64,000 nucleotides of DNA from assembly GCF_018873765.1 (NCBI RefSeq), contig NC_057916.1:32649501-32713500 (forward strand). The letters are read 5' to 3'. Positions 34,989 to 45,819 of the stretch are shown piece by piece. The notes beneath the pieces were generated by a model, which saw only the letters and a program-made list of their open reading frames with translations, did no database searches and was not told where the DNA came from. Numbering within the stretch: the first letter of the stretch is position 1; every line of letters begins with the position of its first letter. Source of the stretch: Telopea speciosissima (Eukaryota; Streptophyta; Magnoliopsida; Proteales; Proteaceae). A program made the translations under genes and the position numbers.

Positions 34989-37150
34989 TTGTCCTTCATG
35001 TCGTTCCTGGGTGACCTTGGCCCTGCTTCAGTCGGGGTTGGATCTTCAGAGGAGCGTTCCCCCGGATCGCCTTCTTCTGTGGGTACTCCCTCCTCTATAC
35101 CCTCCCCTAGTAATACTGATGGAGGAGTGGGACCTTCTAGTGTCTCTGGTCCCAGTAGGGATCGTCAGCCCTCTGGGGCGGTATCCTCAGCCGCCGGTCC
35201 TGCTGACAGGTTAGGCCTTGTTGCTAGCATCTTGTCACCTTCTGACTTGGTCTCCCTCTGTGAGGAGTTCCATATTCTCGCCGAGGTCATGTTGCGTGCT
35301 CCTAGGCCTGGCGAGTATGCCTTCTCTCATCGTGCGGGTGAGATCTATCTCTACCGTTCATTTTTTCTTTAGGGCCTTCGCCTTCGTATCCCTCGCTTTG
35401 TCGAGTTAGTGTTAGAGCATTGGCACCTCACCCCTGGGCAGGTGTTGCCCAACTCTTGGAGGGTGATCTTGGGTTTCTATGTCTTCTTCGCCCGCCTGGG
35501 GCGTGCCGCCACTGTTCCCCTTTTCTCCCACTTTTATCTGTTGAAGAAGGGAAACCATGGATGCTATCACTTTGATCGCCGTGTCTCAAGGGGCCCTACG
35601 CCTCTGTGGAACTTCTCATGGGGATCACTAGTCATGTGAAGTATTGGAGGGATCGCTTCTTTTTTACCACGGTCCCCCGATGCCCATTACGGACTGTTAG
35701 GGAAGTTATTGACCTCAAGAGGGTCAATCAGGGGCTTAAGCTGAGTGATTTTGAGGGTGACTCCCTCAAGCTATGCCTGGGTCGCGATCCGTTCCACGTC
35801 CAGGAGTTGGACTCGGAGGCCTTCCTGTCTCTCTGGAAGCTGAGTCCTGGTAAGAGCATTGTCTTTTGTATTTGATTGGCATGTTGGTATTTGAATGTAT
35901 TTGTCATCTGATTGGTTGGGCGGTCTATGCAGTGGATACGCGTCCGGACTTCAGTTTGCTCCGTGGCAATCTACGGAGGAAGGCCGCTTCTCAGGGTGGT
36001 CCATCTGTTGGAGTGACCGATGTTAGTGGGGCTTCTGCACCTGTGGTGGTTGGAGCGAAGCGGAAGGGTGGACCGGGGCATGCCCGCGTGACGAGCTCTG
36101 GTGTGCGTGTCCTCCTTCCCCATACTTCTCCTGATGATGATGGCGTTTCTGGCTCTGTGCCTCTGCCTCCCTCTGTCGCTCCTTCCGGATCTTCTGTATT
36201 GCCCCTTTCCAAGGGGAAAGGTGTGGGTTCCTCTGGAGGTACTACCACTGATCTTCCCACGCTGGGTGAGTTCCTGGTGATCACCTTGGGCGTGCCTGAG
36301 GGCTCGACCTTGGCCGAAGCCGGTGTGTCGTGGGAGTGGGTGGATAGGGGCATGCTCCCTACCGCGAGGATGGCCTTGCAGAGGCTTAGCGATGCTTGTC
36401 TGGCTCAGACCCTCTACCATGATATGGCCTCGGTGAGTTATCCCTTTTTTGTCTCGTCATGTTCATTGCTCCATTTATTTTTAGATTGTTTTACTGCCTG
36501 CCATGTTGATTGTAGGTCCATCACTGTATTACTGAGGCGGTGCTTCGATTGGAGGGTCATGCTTCTCGTGAGGTGCAGATACAACGCACCCTACAGGACG
36601 TGGAGAGGGAGCTCCAGGGACAGATTGATGCCCGTGAGAGAGCCGAGGCCGACGCACAGAGGGTGTCGGGGGAGCTTGTGGTGGCGTCCGGGAAGCTCCT
36701 GGAGGTGTCTGAGGAGCTGCGTGCGACCTCTGCTGGTGCAGCCGAGAGCTCGGCTAGGGTTCTTGCCCTGGAGGAGGAGCTTCATTCATTGAGGGGAAGG
36801 CATGAGGCGGAGCTGGCATCTGCAGGTGAGCGAGCTATGGCTGAGTTTCAGGCATCCCCTGCGTTCTCGACGCTGTATCAGGCGTAGCTTCAACCCGCCT
36901 ATGAGGGAGGGGTCTAGGACTTAGCCGCTTGTGTCCTGGAGGTGACCCCCGATTATGACTTCTCTGTTTTGGGGTTCTCTGAGTTTGCTGCGGCACTTCC
37001 GGGTGTAGCTGTGGTGGAGAGCGTTCTGGTGTCAGAGGTGGAGGCTGTCCTGCCTGAGAGGGGGTGCTGCTGCGCATCCTCTTGAGGTGGACATGATGTC
37101 TCCTGCCGGGTCGGAGGTGACCCACCACTCTGTGATCCCTTGACCCTATG
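34989..37150 (+). pseudogene. Antisense ORF of the Tat-lineage element ('putative gypsy type transposon' family)
   Basis: Plus-strand pieces match the plant family annotated as Transposase_28/putative gypsy type transposon. LVSLCEEFHI..PGEYAF is at about 35245-35325, then RIPRFVELVLEHW..PNSW after an in-frame TAG (35370-35372). After a frameshift near 35610 come HVKYWRDRFFF, then VDTRPDFSLL. Two intron-like gaps keep sense: 35850-35932 (GTAAGA..GCAG) and 36433-36515 (GTGAGT..GTAG). A Glu/Arg-rich coiled coil (about 36540-36840) precedes a stop at 36885. Further matching sequence follows broken by another TAG (36916 region). Decayed. Its function is unknown even in intact relatives. Confidence 0.65.
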
Positions 37151-37350
37151 GCCGTACCGATCCTGTAGACGTCTCAACCTTTTTCCTTTTTTGAACTTGA
37201 GTTTGTAACTACTATGACTTTTCTATGTGATCGCTTTTGCTTTTCTTTGACTGCATTGTCTCCTGGTGATTGTTTGGGCGTTGATACTCTCTGACCCTTG
37301 ATAATCATGGGATTTTGGTAATGGCGTCGTGCCTTGGTGATCCTCGGACC

Positions 37351-37995
37351 TTGGTTGGTTACCGCCTTAGGCGCAGAGCCTCAGTGTTGGCATATTGCCT
37401 TAGGCATGAAGCCTCGATGTTGGCATGTTGCCTTAGGCATAAAGCCTCAATGTTGGCATGTTGCCTTAGGCGTAAAGCCTCAGTGTTGGCATATCGCCTT
37501 AGGCATGAAGCCTCGATGTTGGCATGTTGTCTTAGGCATAAAGCCTCAGTGTTGGCATGTCGCCTTAGGCATGAAGCCTCGATGTTGGCATGTTGCCTTA
37601 GGCATAAAGCCTCGATGTTTGGCATATTGCCTTAGGCATAAAGCCTCATGTTGGTATGTCGCCTTAGGCATGAAGCCTCGGTGTTGGCATGTCGCCTTAG
37701 GCATGAAGCCTCGATGTTGGCATGTCGCCTTAGGCATGAAGCCTCATGTTGGCATGTCGCCTTAGGCATAAAGCCTCGGTGTTGGCATGTCGCCTTAGGC
37801 ATGAAGCCTCGATGTTGGCATGTTGCCTTAGGCATAAAGCCTCAGTGTTGGTATATCGCCTTAGGCATGAAGCCTCAGTGTTGGCATATCGCCTTAGGCA
37901 TGAAGCCTTAGTGTTGGCATGTCGCCTTAGGCATGAAGCCTCAGTGTTGGCATATCGCCTTAGGCATGAAGCCTCAGTGTTGGCGTGTCGCCTTA
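37351..37995. repeat. 33-bp minisatellite, about 20 units
   Basis: The unit is GTTGGCATGTCGCCTTAGGC followed by ATGAAGCCTCGAT. I count 20 occurrences of the CCTTAGGC/CCTTAATG core. Variants differ mainly in CATGTCG/CATATTG and ATGAAG/ATAAAG, with a few 1-3 base indels. The AGGC..GCCT arms could form small hairpins. It lies between the antisense ORF and pol of the Tat-lineage element. Long repeat-peptide open frames over it are by-products. Confidence 0.92.
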
Positions 37996-38159
37996 ATGTA
38001 GTGGCAGTGATTCGATTGAGTGGTAGAAGAAGACAAGTATTCTTGCAACATCTCTTTATTTTGAATGAAATTCACATTGGCCTTGAAACAGTGATGTCGC
38101 CTACTGCTACTCCTACTGCTACTGCTTCTGTTATCACTACCACTACTGCTATGCTTCTA

Positions 38160-41100
38160 CTAGTAGCTCTTCTTCAGATGTTCTGAGTTCCAGGTATGGT
38201 CTACCTTCTTGCCCCCTGGAGTCTTCAAGCGGTAAGTCCCTGGGCGTATCTGCTTGGAGATTATGTAGGGTCCTTCCCAGTTGGGTGACAGCTTCCCTGC
38301 CTTCTGTGGCTGTGATGCACTTGCCCTCCGTAGTACTAAATCTCCCTGGTGGAATAGCCTTTCCTTGACCCTGGCATTATAGTACCTGGCAGTACGTTGC
38401 TGGTAGGCGACGTTCCTTAGTAGTGCTCTCTCGCGGACCTCATCTATAAAGTCTAGGTTCGCCCGCAGTCCGTCGACATAGGTACGTTCATTGAAGTGCA
38501 AAACCCTATGGGACATGGCGCAGACCTCTACTGGCGCCAATGCTTCAATGCCATATGCTAGGCGGAATGGGCTCTCTCCTATGGGCGTCCGTACTGTAGT
38601 TCGGTATGCCCACAGGACACTTGGTAGCTCTTCTACCCACTTGCCTTTGGCTCCGTCTAGCCTTTTCTTGACTCCTTCCAGTAGCGTTCTGTTGGTGACC
38701 TCCACCTGACCATTGGCCTGTGGGTATGCTACCAACACAGGCTGATAGTCGATGTTGTAGCTGTGACAGAATGCTTGGAATTTGGGGTTGTTAAATTATT
38801 TTCCATTGTCTGAGACGAGTATCCGTGGTACCCTGAACCTGTAGATGACGTCATCGCGGACGAACTTCTCCATCTCTGTCTCTGTTATCTTGGCCAAGGG
38901 TTTAGCTTCGACCCACTTAGTGAAGTAGTCGATCGCGATGACCAGGTACTTTCTGTTTCCCGGTGCTGCGGTGAAGTTGCCTAAGATGTCTAGTCCCCAC
39001 ATAGCAAAAGGTATGGGGTTGAGGATTGATGTCAGCTTGGTGGCGGGTAGATGGGGTACGGGGGCGAACAACTGACATTACTCGCACTTCTTGGCATATT
39101 GGATGGCCTCCTCTTGCATTCATGGCCAGTATAGTCCTTGGCGGAGGATTTTGTAGGCTAGGGCTTGTCCCCCCATGTGGCTTCCACATATCCCCTCATG
39201 GACTTCGGCTAGGGCGTACTCTGCCCCCTTGGGTCCTAGGCACCGGAGTAGTGGTGCTGTTGCCCCCCGCTTGTATAGTACCCCGTCTAGGACGGTGTAC
39301 TTTGCAGCTCTCATCCTGATCTTCCTTGCCTCGGCCTTGTCTTCTGGTAAGACATCGTTTTGGAGGTAGTTGAGTAGAGGGTCCATCCAGCTAGGTCCTT
39401 CCTCAACCTCGTTAACCTGCTTTTCCTTGTACGTTGGCTCATGTAGGATCTCAACATAGACTGCGCTAGCCAAATTTCGGAGTTCCTCATTGGCTAGCCT
39501 GGATAGGGCGTCAGCGGCGGCGTTCTCATCCCTGGGAACTCGAACCATCTCAAACTTCACAAAACCCTCGATCAACGCTTGAGCACGTGCTAGGTATGAT
39601 GCCATCCTCTCATCTTTCATCTCATACTCTCCATTCACCTGATTCACCACGAGTTGGGAGTCGCTCCGGGTGGATAGGTGTGTGACATGGATGGCTTTGG
39701 CCACCCGGAGTCCAGCTAGTAATGCCTCGTATTCTGCTTCATTATTGGATGCTTGGAAGGTGAATCGGAGAGCATATTGGATACGAAATTCCTCGGGGCT
39801 GGTTAATATGAGACCTGCGCCGCTTCCTGCCGCATTGCTCGATCCGTCCACGAACATGTCCCACGATCCGTGATCCTTCTCTTCGGGCTCCCCTGTTTCT
39901 GACTCGATCTCAGACAGGGTACACTCTGCAATGAAATCTGCAAGAGCCTGGCCTTTGATGGCTGTCCTTGGTTGGAACCTGATGTCATGCTCACTTAACT
40001 CCACCACCCATGCTATCAATCGCCTGGAGACGTCCGGCTTGTGCAGTATCTTCTTCAGGGGTAGGTCTATGAGGACTATGATGATATGGGCTTGGAAGTA
40101 TGGTCGTAGCTTCCTGGCTGCTGTTACCAATGCAAAGGCTACCTTCTCGATCCGAGTGTACCTGGTCTCTGCATCGATCAGGACATGGCTGACATAATAG
40201 ATGGGCCTCTGGACTTTGTCTTCTTCCTTCGACGATCGGCGCGGCCGCGGCAGGGTGGAGCCAGGTAGAGCTGCACCTCTTCGTTAGGTTCTGGTCGCCC
40301 AAGCAGTGGTGGGCTCTCTAGGTACTCCTTCAATTCTCCGAACGCCTTCTGGCACTCTTCCGTCCATGTGAAATCTTTAGGGCTTCGGAGGTTCTTTAAT
40401 GTTTTGAAGAATGGTAAGCACTTATCACCTGATCGTGACACGAACTTGGAAAGGGCGGCGACCCTTCCATTCAACCTCTGCACTTCCCTGACCGTTCGAT
40501 GAGGTGCCATTTCCTGGATGGCCTTGATCTTGGATGGGTTGGCTTCTATTCCACGGACTGAAACCATGAACCCCAGGAATTTTCCTGACGTTACGCCGAA
40601 GGCGCACTTTGCAGGGTTTAGCTTCATCTGGTTCCTCCTCAGTACTGCAAATGCCTCCTCTAGGTCGATCAGGTGTCGGTTGGCGTGGATGCTTTTTACG
40701 AGCATGTCATCCACATATACCTCCATGTTGCGCCCGATCTGCTCCTCGAACATCTTGTTGACCATCCTCGATGGCGGTCCTGCATTCTTTTACCCGAATG
40801 GCATGACGTGGTAGCAGTGAGTTCTCTTTATCCGTCCGAAATGTCGTAAGACTCATCATCCTCATACATGAGGATCTGTTGTATCCGGAGTAGGCGTCCA
40901 TGAAACTCGGCATCTCATAGCCGGCGGTGGGGTCGATCAGTAGGTCGATCCTGGGCAGTGGGTACTCATCTTTTGGGCATGCCTTGTTCAGGTGGGTATA
41001 GTCGACACACATCCTCCACTTCCCATTTGGCTTTGGTACCATGACCACGTTGGCGAGCCAGGTTGGGAACTTCTCCTTTCTGATGAACCCTGATCGGCTT

Positions 41101-42400
41101 AACTTCTTAACCTCCTCCTTAATTGCTGGTTGTCGATCGAGGGCGAAGTTACGCCGCTTCTATTGAACGGGCTTCCTGGTTGGGTCGACATGTAGTCGGT
41201 GTTCCGCTATGGAACATGGTATTCCCGATATGTCAGAGGTCGACCATGCGAAGACATCCATGTTTGCTTGGAGGAGGTGTCCAAGCCCTTCTTTCTGTTC
41301 CTTGTTTAGCAGCAAGCCAACCTGAACGACCTTGGAGGGGTCATCCTGGCTGAGGGGCCAGGGGATGAGGTCTTCCACTGGCCTTCCCCTTCTCTCTGTC
41401 AGTTCATCTCTCTGGTCATTGACCATGCTCTCTAGGCAGAGTGCCATTCCATGGGTGTTGCCATTATTCTTTTTCATGAAGGTGGCATAGCACTCCCTTG
41501 CTTTCTTCTGATCTCCTCGGACTTTACCTACCCCATTCTTGGTGGGGAACTTCATCTTTAGGTGAAGTGGCGATATGACTCCTCTAAGGGCTGTCAGTGA
41601 TGGTCGCCCTAAGAGACCGTTGAAGGACACCACGAACCTGACTACCATGAAATTCACCATGATGGTTACTTGTTGAGGGTATACCCCGAAGGTGACGGGT
41701 AGTTCTATGGTACCTCTGATGGAGGCGGTGGCACCTGAGAATCCATGGAGATAAGTGGGCTCTGGTTTGAGCTGGTCGTCCCCGAACCCGAACTGTAGAT
41801 AGGCGTCCAAGGAGAGTACATCAACAGATGCCCCTGTGTCTATCAGTACCCTGTGTACAGGTCGATTGGCTACCTCTACCTGTACTACCAGGGCATCTTC
41901 ATGCGGGAAGTTTAGTCCTTCTAGGTCTTCATCCGAGAAGGAGATCACCGCCTCAGTCCTGGCTATCTTGTTGGGCTTCTCCGCCACTCCCACTAACCTG
42001 GCATGAGCTTTAGCTTTCTGGTGGACTCTTGCCCGGTCCTCCAAGTATGGTGAGGATAGGAGGTCCCTTGGTGCCACTAGGTTCGTTGCATCTCTCCGCT
42101 CTTCTCGGGCGGTCTCTCTCTCGATCCGTTCTTCTTTCTTCTCGTCTCGGTTCCACTCTGTCTCCGTCGTGACCTCTATCTCCTTGGCTCGAGCGGTTGT
42201 CACGTCTCCCCTTCACATATTTGTTCAAGCTTCTGCTCTTACCAGTTGTTCTATCTCTCTCTTCAATTGATAGCACTCCTCGTGTCGTGCCCATTCTCTT
42301 TGTGGAAGAGGCAATATTTGTTAGGGTTCCGCTTCTCTCGGTCCCGCTAGCATGGGTCGTGGCCAATGGAGTAGGTCACGGCCCTGGATCCGCATGAGTA
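38160..42400 (-). pseudogene. Tat-lineage gag end and pol: protease, reverse transcriptase, RNase H, integrase
   Basis: The order on the minus strand is as follows. A gag zinc-knuckle remnant (YCLFHKENGHDT, about 42320-42280) comes first. Aspartic protease follows with LIDTGASVDVL (about 41850-41815). Reverse transcriptase has KWRMCVDYTHLNKACPKDEY (about 41020-40960) and YVDDM (about 40705). The archaeal-type RNase H has FVDGSSNAAGSGAG and SNNEAEYEALLAGL (about 39865-39710). Integrase has MWGLDILGNF..VDYFTKW-type core (about 39000-38920) and a C-terminal HTWNSEHLKKSY. Lesions include a TAG near 41160, a shift after SGYN (about 40880), a TAA near 40790, a shift near 40260, a TGA at 39120, a TAA near 39077 and a TAA near 38798. 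Inactive. Confidence 0.85.
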
Positions 42401-42509
42401 TCTAGGACCTGGTGGTGTTTAGTGGTGTGAACTCGGGGTGCTTGCCCTCTCACTCCTCTCGGGCTGCGGTCTGTCCTCCTAGATGGGCGGTCCTCGACCT
42501 CTTACCCTC

Positions 42510-42609
42510 NNNNNNNNNNNNNNNNNNNNNNNNNNNNNNNNNNNNNNNNNNNNNNNNNNNNNNNNNNNNNNNNNNNNNNNNNNNNNNNNNNNNNNNNNNN
42601 NNNNNNNNN
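42510..42609. other. Assembly gap of 100 N
   Basis: The block is exactly 100 unknown bases, the usual placeholder for a gap of unknown size. The Tat-lineage element stops at its left edge, and unrelated AT-rich sequence begins at its right edge. Confidence 0.98.
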
Positions 42610-43235
42610 AAACAATATAATTTCTCCCACATACCAAGGATATGGAAAATAAAATTAAAGGGTACAGAGGTGAAACCGGTATTACAAATCGCATATAAAT
42701 CGAATAACGAAAATCGAATAGAAATCACTAAAACTGTACCACATATAAAACGATTCTGATTTTAGGTGATTCTTATCCGGTGTGATTTTGATTTCTACCT
42801 TCCAAAATGTGCATCGAACTGAAACCGCACCATGTAATCAAAATCGCACCGTTTGACACCCTTACTCAATACATATCAATCAATATGACTGATGCCAAAC
42901 AGATTCCTAAAACCATGCCCTCCACCTTACACAAAAAAAAAAACACACCACAATATTTGACAAAAAAGTTTTTCACCATGGGTGAAATGAATCCACCACT
43001 GGGGTTTCATAATGACTCCCTGCCCCTATTATATGAAGGTACGAAATGCCCTTGATGTTGTGGTTCAAGAGATCTCAACCGGCATGAAATCAATTAATTA
43101 CTCCAACCCAATCCACTTTATTGCATTGATTTGGAAATTAGTTGAAAATAATAGAAAATCGAAAATTAAAATGATCTTTCCCTATTCGGACTTTGGGAGA
43201 GTGATTACTCTCTAAGTATGTTATATTGTTGTAAA
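42610..43235. other. AT-rich sequence right of the gap
   Basis: No gene is present. The segment ending CACCGTTTGACACCCTTA (about 42848-42865) looks like the right end of a hAT-type element of the same group as TAGGGGTGTCAAACGG at 8246. Its other end would lie in the gap. Confidence 0.45.
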
Positions 43236-43575
43236 TAGGGTTGCAATAAGGTCAGGTTGAGTCAAATTTTTTAAAACCCCAATTCAATCCTAAGTACCCT
43301 TACTTAGGCACAGACCCTGCCCAACCCACTCAATCTGAAAAATCCAACATTGACCTGTCCTCAAGGTTGGGTTGGGCTGCCCTGAATGGCCATGATCTTA
43401 GGGAGGGAGAAGGGAGATGGATGAACAAGAAGAAGTCAGGCTGGGCCAGGACGAGCTCAACCCAACGCCCCTGGCTCAAGACAAGAAATTCCTAATCCTG
43501 ACCACCCTCAAAGCCAAGGTATCTCAGACCAAACCTTGTTCAAGCTCGGGCGACAGGGCCAAACTTGAACCCCTA
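43236..43575. mobile_element. hAT-type MITE, diverged copy
   Basis: The ends TAGGGTTGCAATAAGG and GCCAAACTTGAACCCCTA match those of the 12256 copy. The flanks are GTTGTAAA (43228-43235) and GTTGTAAT (43576-43583), an 8-base duplication with one change. The interior shares the GGTTGGGTTGGGC and AGGGCCAAACTTG words. It lacks the AT-rich core of the other copy. Confidence 0.75.
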
Positions 43576-43684
43576 GTTGTAATGTATCCTTTGCATACAA
43601 GGTAACTTTCTCCTCATGTTAGTCATTATTATCCTTTTATTGTTTTTTAGTGTCACAAAAATAAGTGGGACTCATGTACTCCTC

Positions 43685-44997
43685 GGATCCACAGCCTCTA
43701 CTTCCAAAGCTCTACTTCCATCCTACTTCCGTGAGTTTCTAGCGTGCCATGTGTCCTGACAACCATCCAATGGTGGTTATTTAAAAAATTCAAATTTTTT
43801 TGAATTCCAATCCCCATCTATTTGAACCACTTTAAACCTCAAGCCAATCCCATCTAACCGGTTCAAAACAAACCAAACCAAACTTATCTCCCTCAAAACA
43901 AACCCATTTCACTCTTTTGCCTGGGTTTCAGATCGAATGAACATTTCCCAGCAGAACCTCTCTTGAATCCCTCCCTCCCTCACTCATCCCTCTCACAACT
44001 CCTTAGTGGCGACGGCGACATTCTCTCTCTCACAACTCCAAGGACCCTGAAAGCTATTTGGAAAGAAAACCAGCGAAGGAAGGCCAAGTCGTGACCAAAT
44101 CTGGCTGCTACTGCGACGGCGACGGCGACGGCGACATCCTCTCTCTCACCAGCGAAGGAAGGCCACTAGGGTTTGCAGACGAACACAACCTTCGAGTTTC
44201 CTTCCTCCTTTCCACTCATCTCAGTTGAAGAGACGAAAACCGAACCCAACCGTATCTCATCGTGTCTCTCTCTCCTATGCCCTCATTGCTCAACGAACAG
44301 AGAAGCTCTCTCTACCGCTACTGAACGAACCCAGAACGAGAAGCTCCTGATCGATTTAGTCTCAACGAACAGAGAAGGGAAGAAGAAAGCCGTTGCTGAA
44401 CGAACCCAAAACGAAAAGCTCTTGATCGATTTAGTCTCAACGAACAGAGAAGGGAAGAAGAAAGCCGTTGCTGAACGAACCCAGAACGAGAAGCTGCCGC
44501 TACCCTCATTGCTCAACGAACAAAGAACCTCGAAGAACAGAGAACGAGAAGCTGTCGCTGCTGCTGCCGTCGGAATCGTCGAGCTGCGAATGGAGATCAT
44601 TTATTTCCTTTTCGCCCCCATCTCGCCAGATCCGTCGAGGAGAACCGGAGTTGCAGTCCATAGAGATTGGCTCCCCTTTAAAGGTACTCTGAATTTTTTA
44701 TTTTATTTTTGGGTAGAACCGTGATTGTGGACTAATGATCTTTCTCATTTCGGTTTTTTTTTTTTTTGGATGATCTTTTCATGACAAAAAGATGAATTTT
44801 TTGGATGATCTTTCCTTGGGTAGAACGGAGATTATATATTTCGGTTTTTTTTTTTTTTTTTTTTGGGTAGAACCTTGATTGTGTGGTCTAAGCATCGCCT
44901 CTTCTGATTTCTCTATCTCTCTTTGCCTTTGTCTTTAGAAAACTCTGATTAATGTTACTCTATTCATTTTGTCTCCCTGAGGTTTGAATCCAATTTC
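43685..44997. repeat. Left terminal inverted repeat of the Mutator-like element
   Basis: It matches the reverse complement of 46440-47504 along its length. It is about 250 bases longer because of internal duplications. A 75-base unit (encoding VAERTQNEKLLIDLV..) is repeated about 2.5 times at 44320-44500, and a short GGCGACGGCGAC expansion is present near 44115. An open frame at 44173-44724 is a consequence of these repeats; a shorter counterpart in the right arm reads partly the same peptide. Confidence 0.8.
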
Positions 44998-45104
44998 ACA
45001 ATAGAGCATTTAAAAAAATTAGAGAGAAGTAGCATAAAAAAAAAGTTTCATGACACCATTCTTCAGAATATTGGATTAAACTAACATGCTTTATGGAGGT
45101 ATGT

Positions 45105-45177
45105 GAGTCTTTAGCTCAAAACGGAAGAGCAACTGGGTTATACCCAGTAGATGGTGGTTCGACTCCCCCAAGACTCC
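45105..45177 (+). tRNA. tRNA-like gene, anticodon UAU (Ile-type), inside the Mutator-like element
   Basis: A full cloverleaf can be drawn. The acceptor GAGTCTT/AAGACTC pairs 7 of 7. The D stem is GCTC/GAGC with GG in the loop. The anticodon stem ACTGG/CCAGT pairs 5 of 5 around loop GTTATAC (U33, anticodon TAT). The T stem GGTGG/CCCCC has one mismatch, with loop TTCGACT. The B box GGTTCGACTCC is intact, and a run of six T (45182-45187) just downstream could end RNA polymerase III transcription. There is no intron, whereas nuclear plant tRNA-Ile(UAU) genes usually have one and differ in sequence. It may be a tRNA of foreign or organellar origin, or a pseudo-tRNA. Confidence 0.6.
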
Positions 45178-45745
45178 TAAATTTTTTACGAGGGGATACA
45201 ATATGTCCTTTCTTCATGTCAAATACTCTACATATCCTTGCTGATTAATTCATCTAACGTTTGGTTTGAGAGTCGATCAAGGAAGTCAATCATGTTGGGT
45301 AATTTTTTATTGACAAAAATCAAATCAAAGGAGATATTGGCCTGAACAGCATTACTGCCAGATCTGGAACCAGTTCTTTTATTTTTTTTTTCTCTCTGAT
45401 CTAATATTAGTTGGAGATGAAATTAGGACCATTTGTTGCAAGAACTTCTGCCCATAGCTGGCAATACTTCTATGTTCTCCACAACTCCAAACTCTGTAAG
45501 CTATTCTGCCAGCAGACTTGAAGATAGACTGTTGTTTTCATGAGTAGGTTATCCTGGTTTGTAGATGATTCTATTGATTGAGCTATGATATTTGAACATT
45601 GAAGGTTGTAGTAGCTTTGTGTTTCTGCCTTGAAATGGTTATTTGGTTGGAAAGTCTCTATGTTTATGGTATTTTCTTTGTTAACTGAAAGAACAATAGA
45701 AATAAAATAGTAACTAGGATAGCTGGCACAATCATATCAAACGTA

Positions 45746-45819
45746 TGAATCCTGATGGATTCGAACCATCATAGCCTGGGTAATTCCCAAGTGCTCTCCC
45801 ATTTTGAGCTAAGGATTCA
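45746..45819 (-). tRNA. tRNA-like sequence, probably degenerate, related to the one at 45105
   Basis: On the minus strand the acceptor TGAATCC/GGATTCA pairs 7 of 7 and the T arm GATGG-TTCGAAT-CCATC is perfect with a consensus B box. The D arm TAGCTCAAAATGGGAGAGC resembles that of the first tRNA-like gene. The anticodon arm CTTGG..CCAGG encloses GAATTAC, which lacks the usual U33. One extra base lies between T stem and acceptor, and no T run of four follows. It is therefore probably non-functional, though clearly tRNA-derived and homologous to the plus-strand copy. Confidence 0.5.

Larger units (their letters stand above)
33279..42509 (-). mobile_element. Ty3/gypsy Tat-lineage retrotransposon, 5' end lost in the gap
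   Basis: Sense is on the minus strand. From its 3' end it consists of an LTR (33279-34036), a polypurine tract (AGAGAGTGGGGGGC on the minus strand at about 34041-34060), an antisense coding region, a 33-bp minisatellite, and pol plus the gag end. The 100-N gap follows. The archaeal-type second RNase H and the antisense ORF between pol and the 3' LTR are hallmarks of the Tat lineage (Retand/Ogre relatives). It inserted into the Copia pol. GC content is much higher than in the surroundings. Confidence 0.8.

Noticed and set aside
34525..35214. Long Arg/Pro/Gly-rich open frames on both strands
   Set aside because: Caused by GC-rich tandem repeats with few stop codons; the plus-strand part from 34989 on is instead the antisense ORF of the element.
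37351..37995. CRISPR-like regular repeat
   Set aside because: Units are directly adjacent with no unique spacers, and the context is a plant retrotransposon.
37315..38186. Several overlapping open frames of 60-146 aa on both strands with repeated RHEASMLACRL-like peptides
   Set aside because: They are by-products of the 33-bp minisatellite, whose unit length is a multiple of three. No non-repeat coding sequence supports them.
44173..44724. 183-aa open frame in the left arm of the Mutator-like element
   Set aside because: It lies fully in the terminal inverted repeat, depends on 75-bp repeat units, and its counterpart in the other arm has different length and stops. No known domain.
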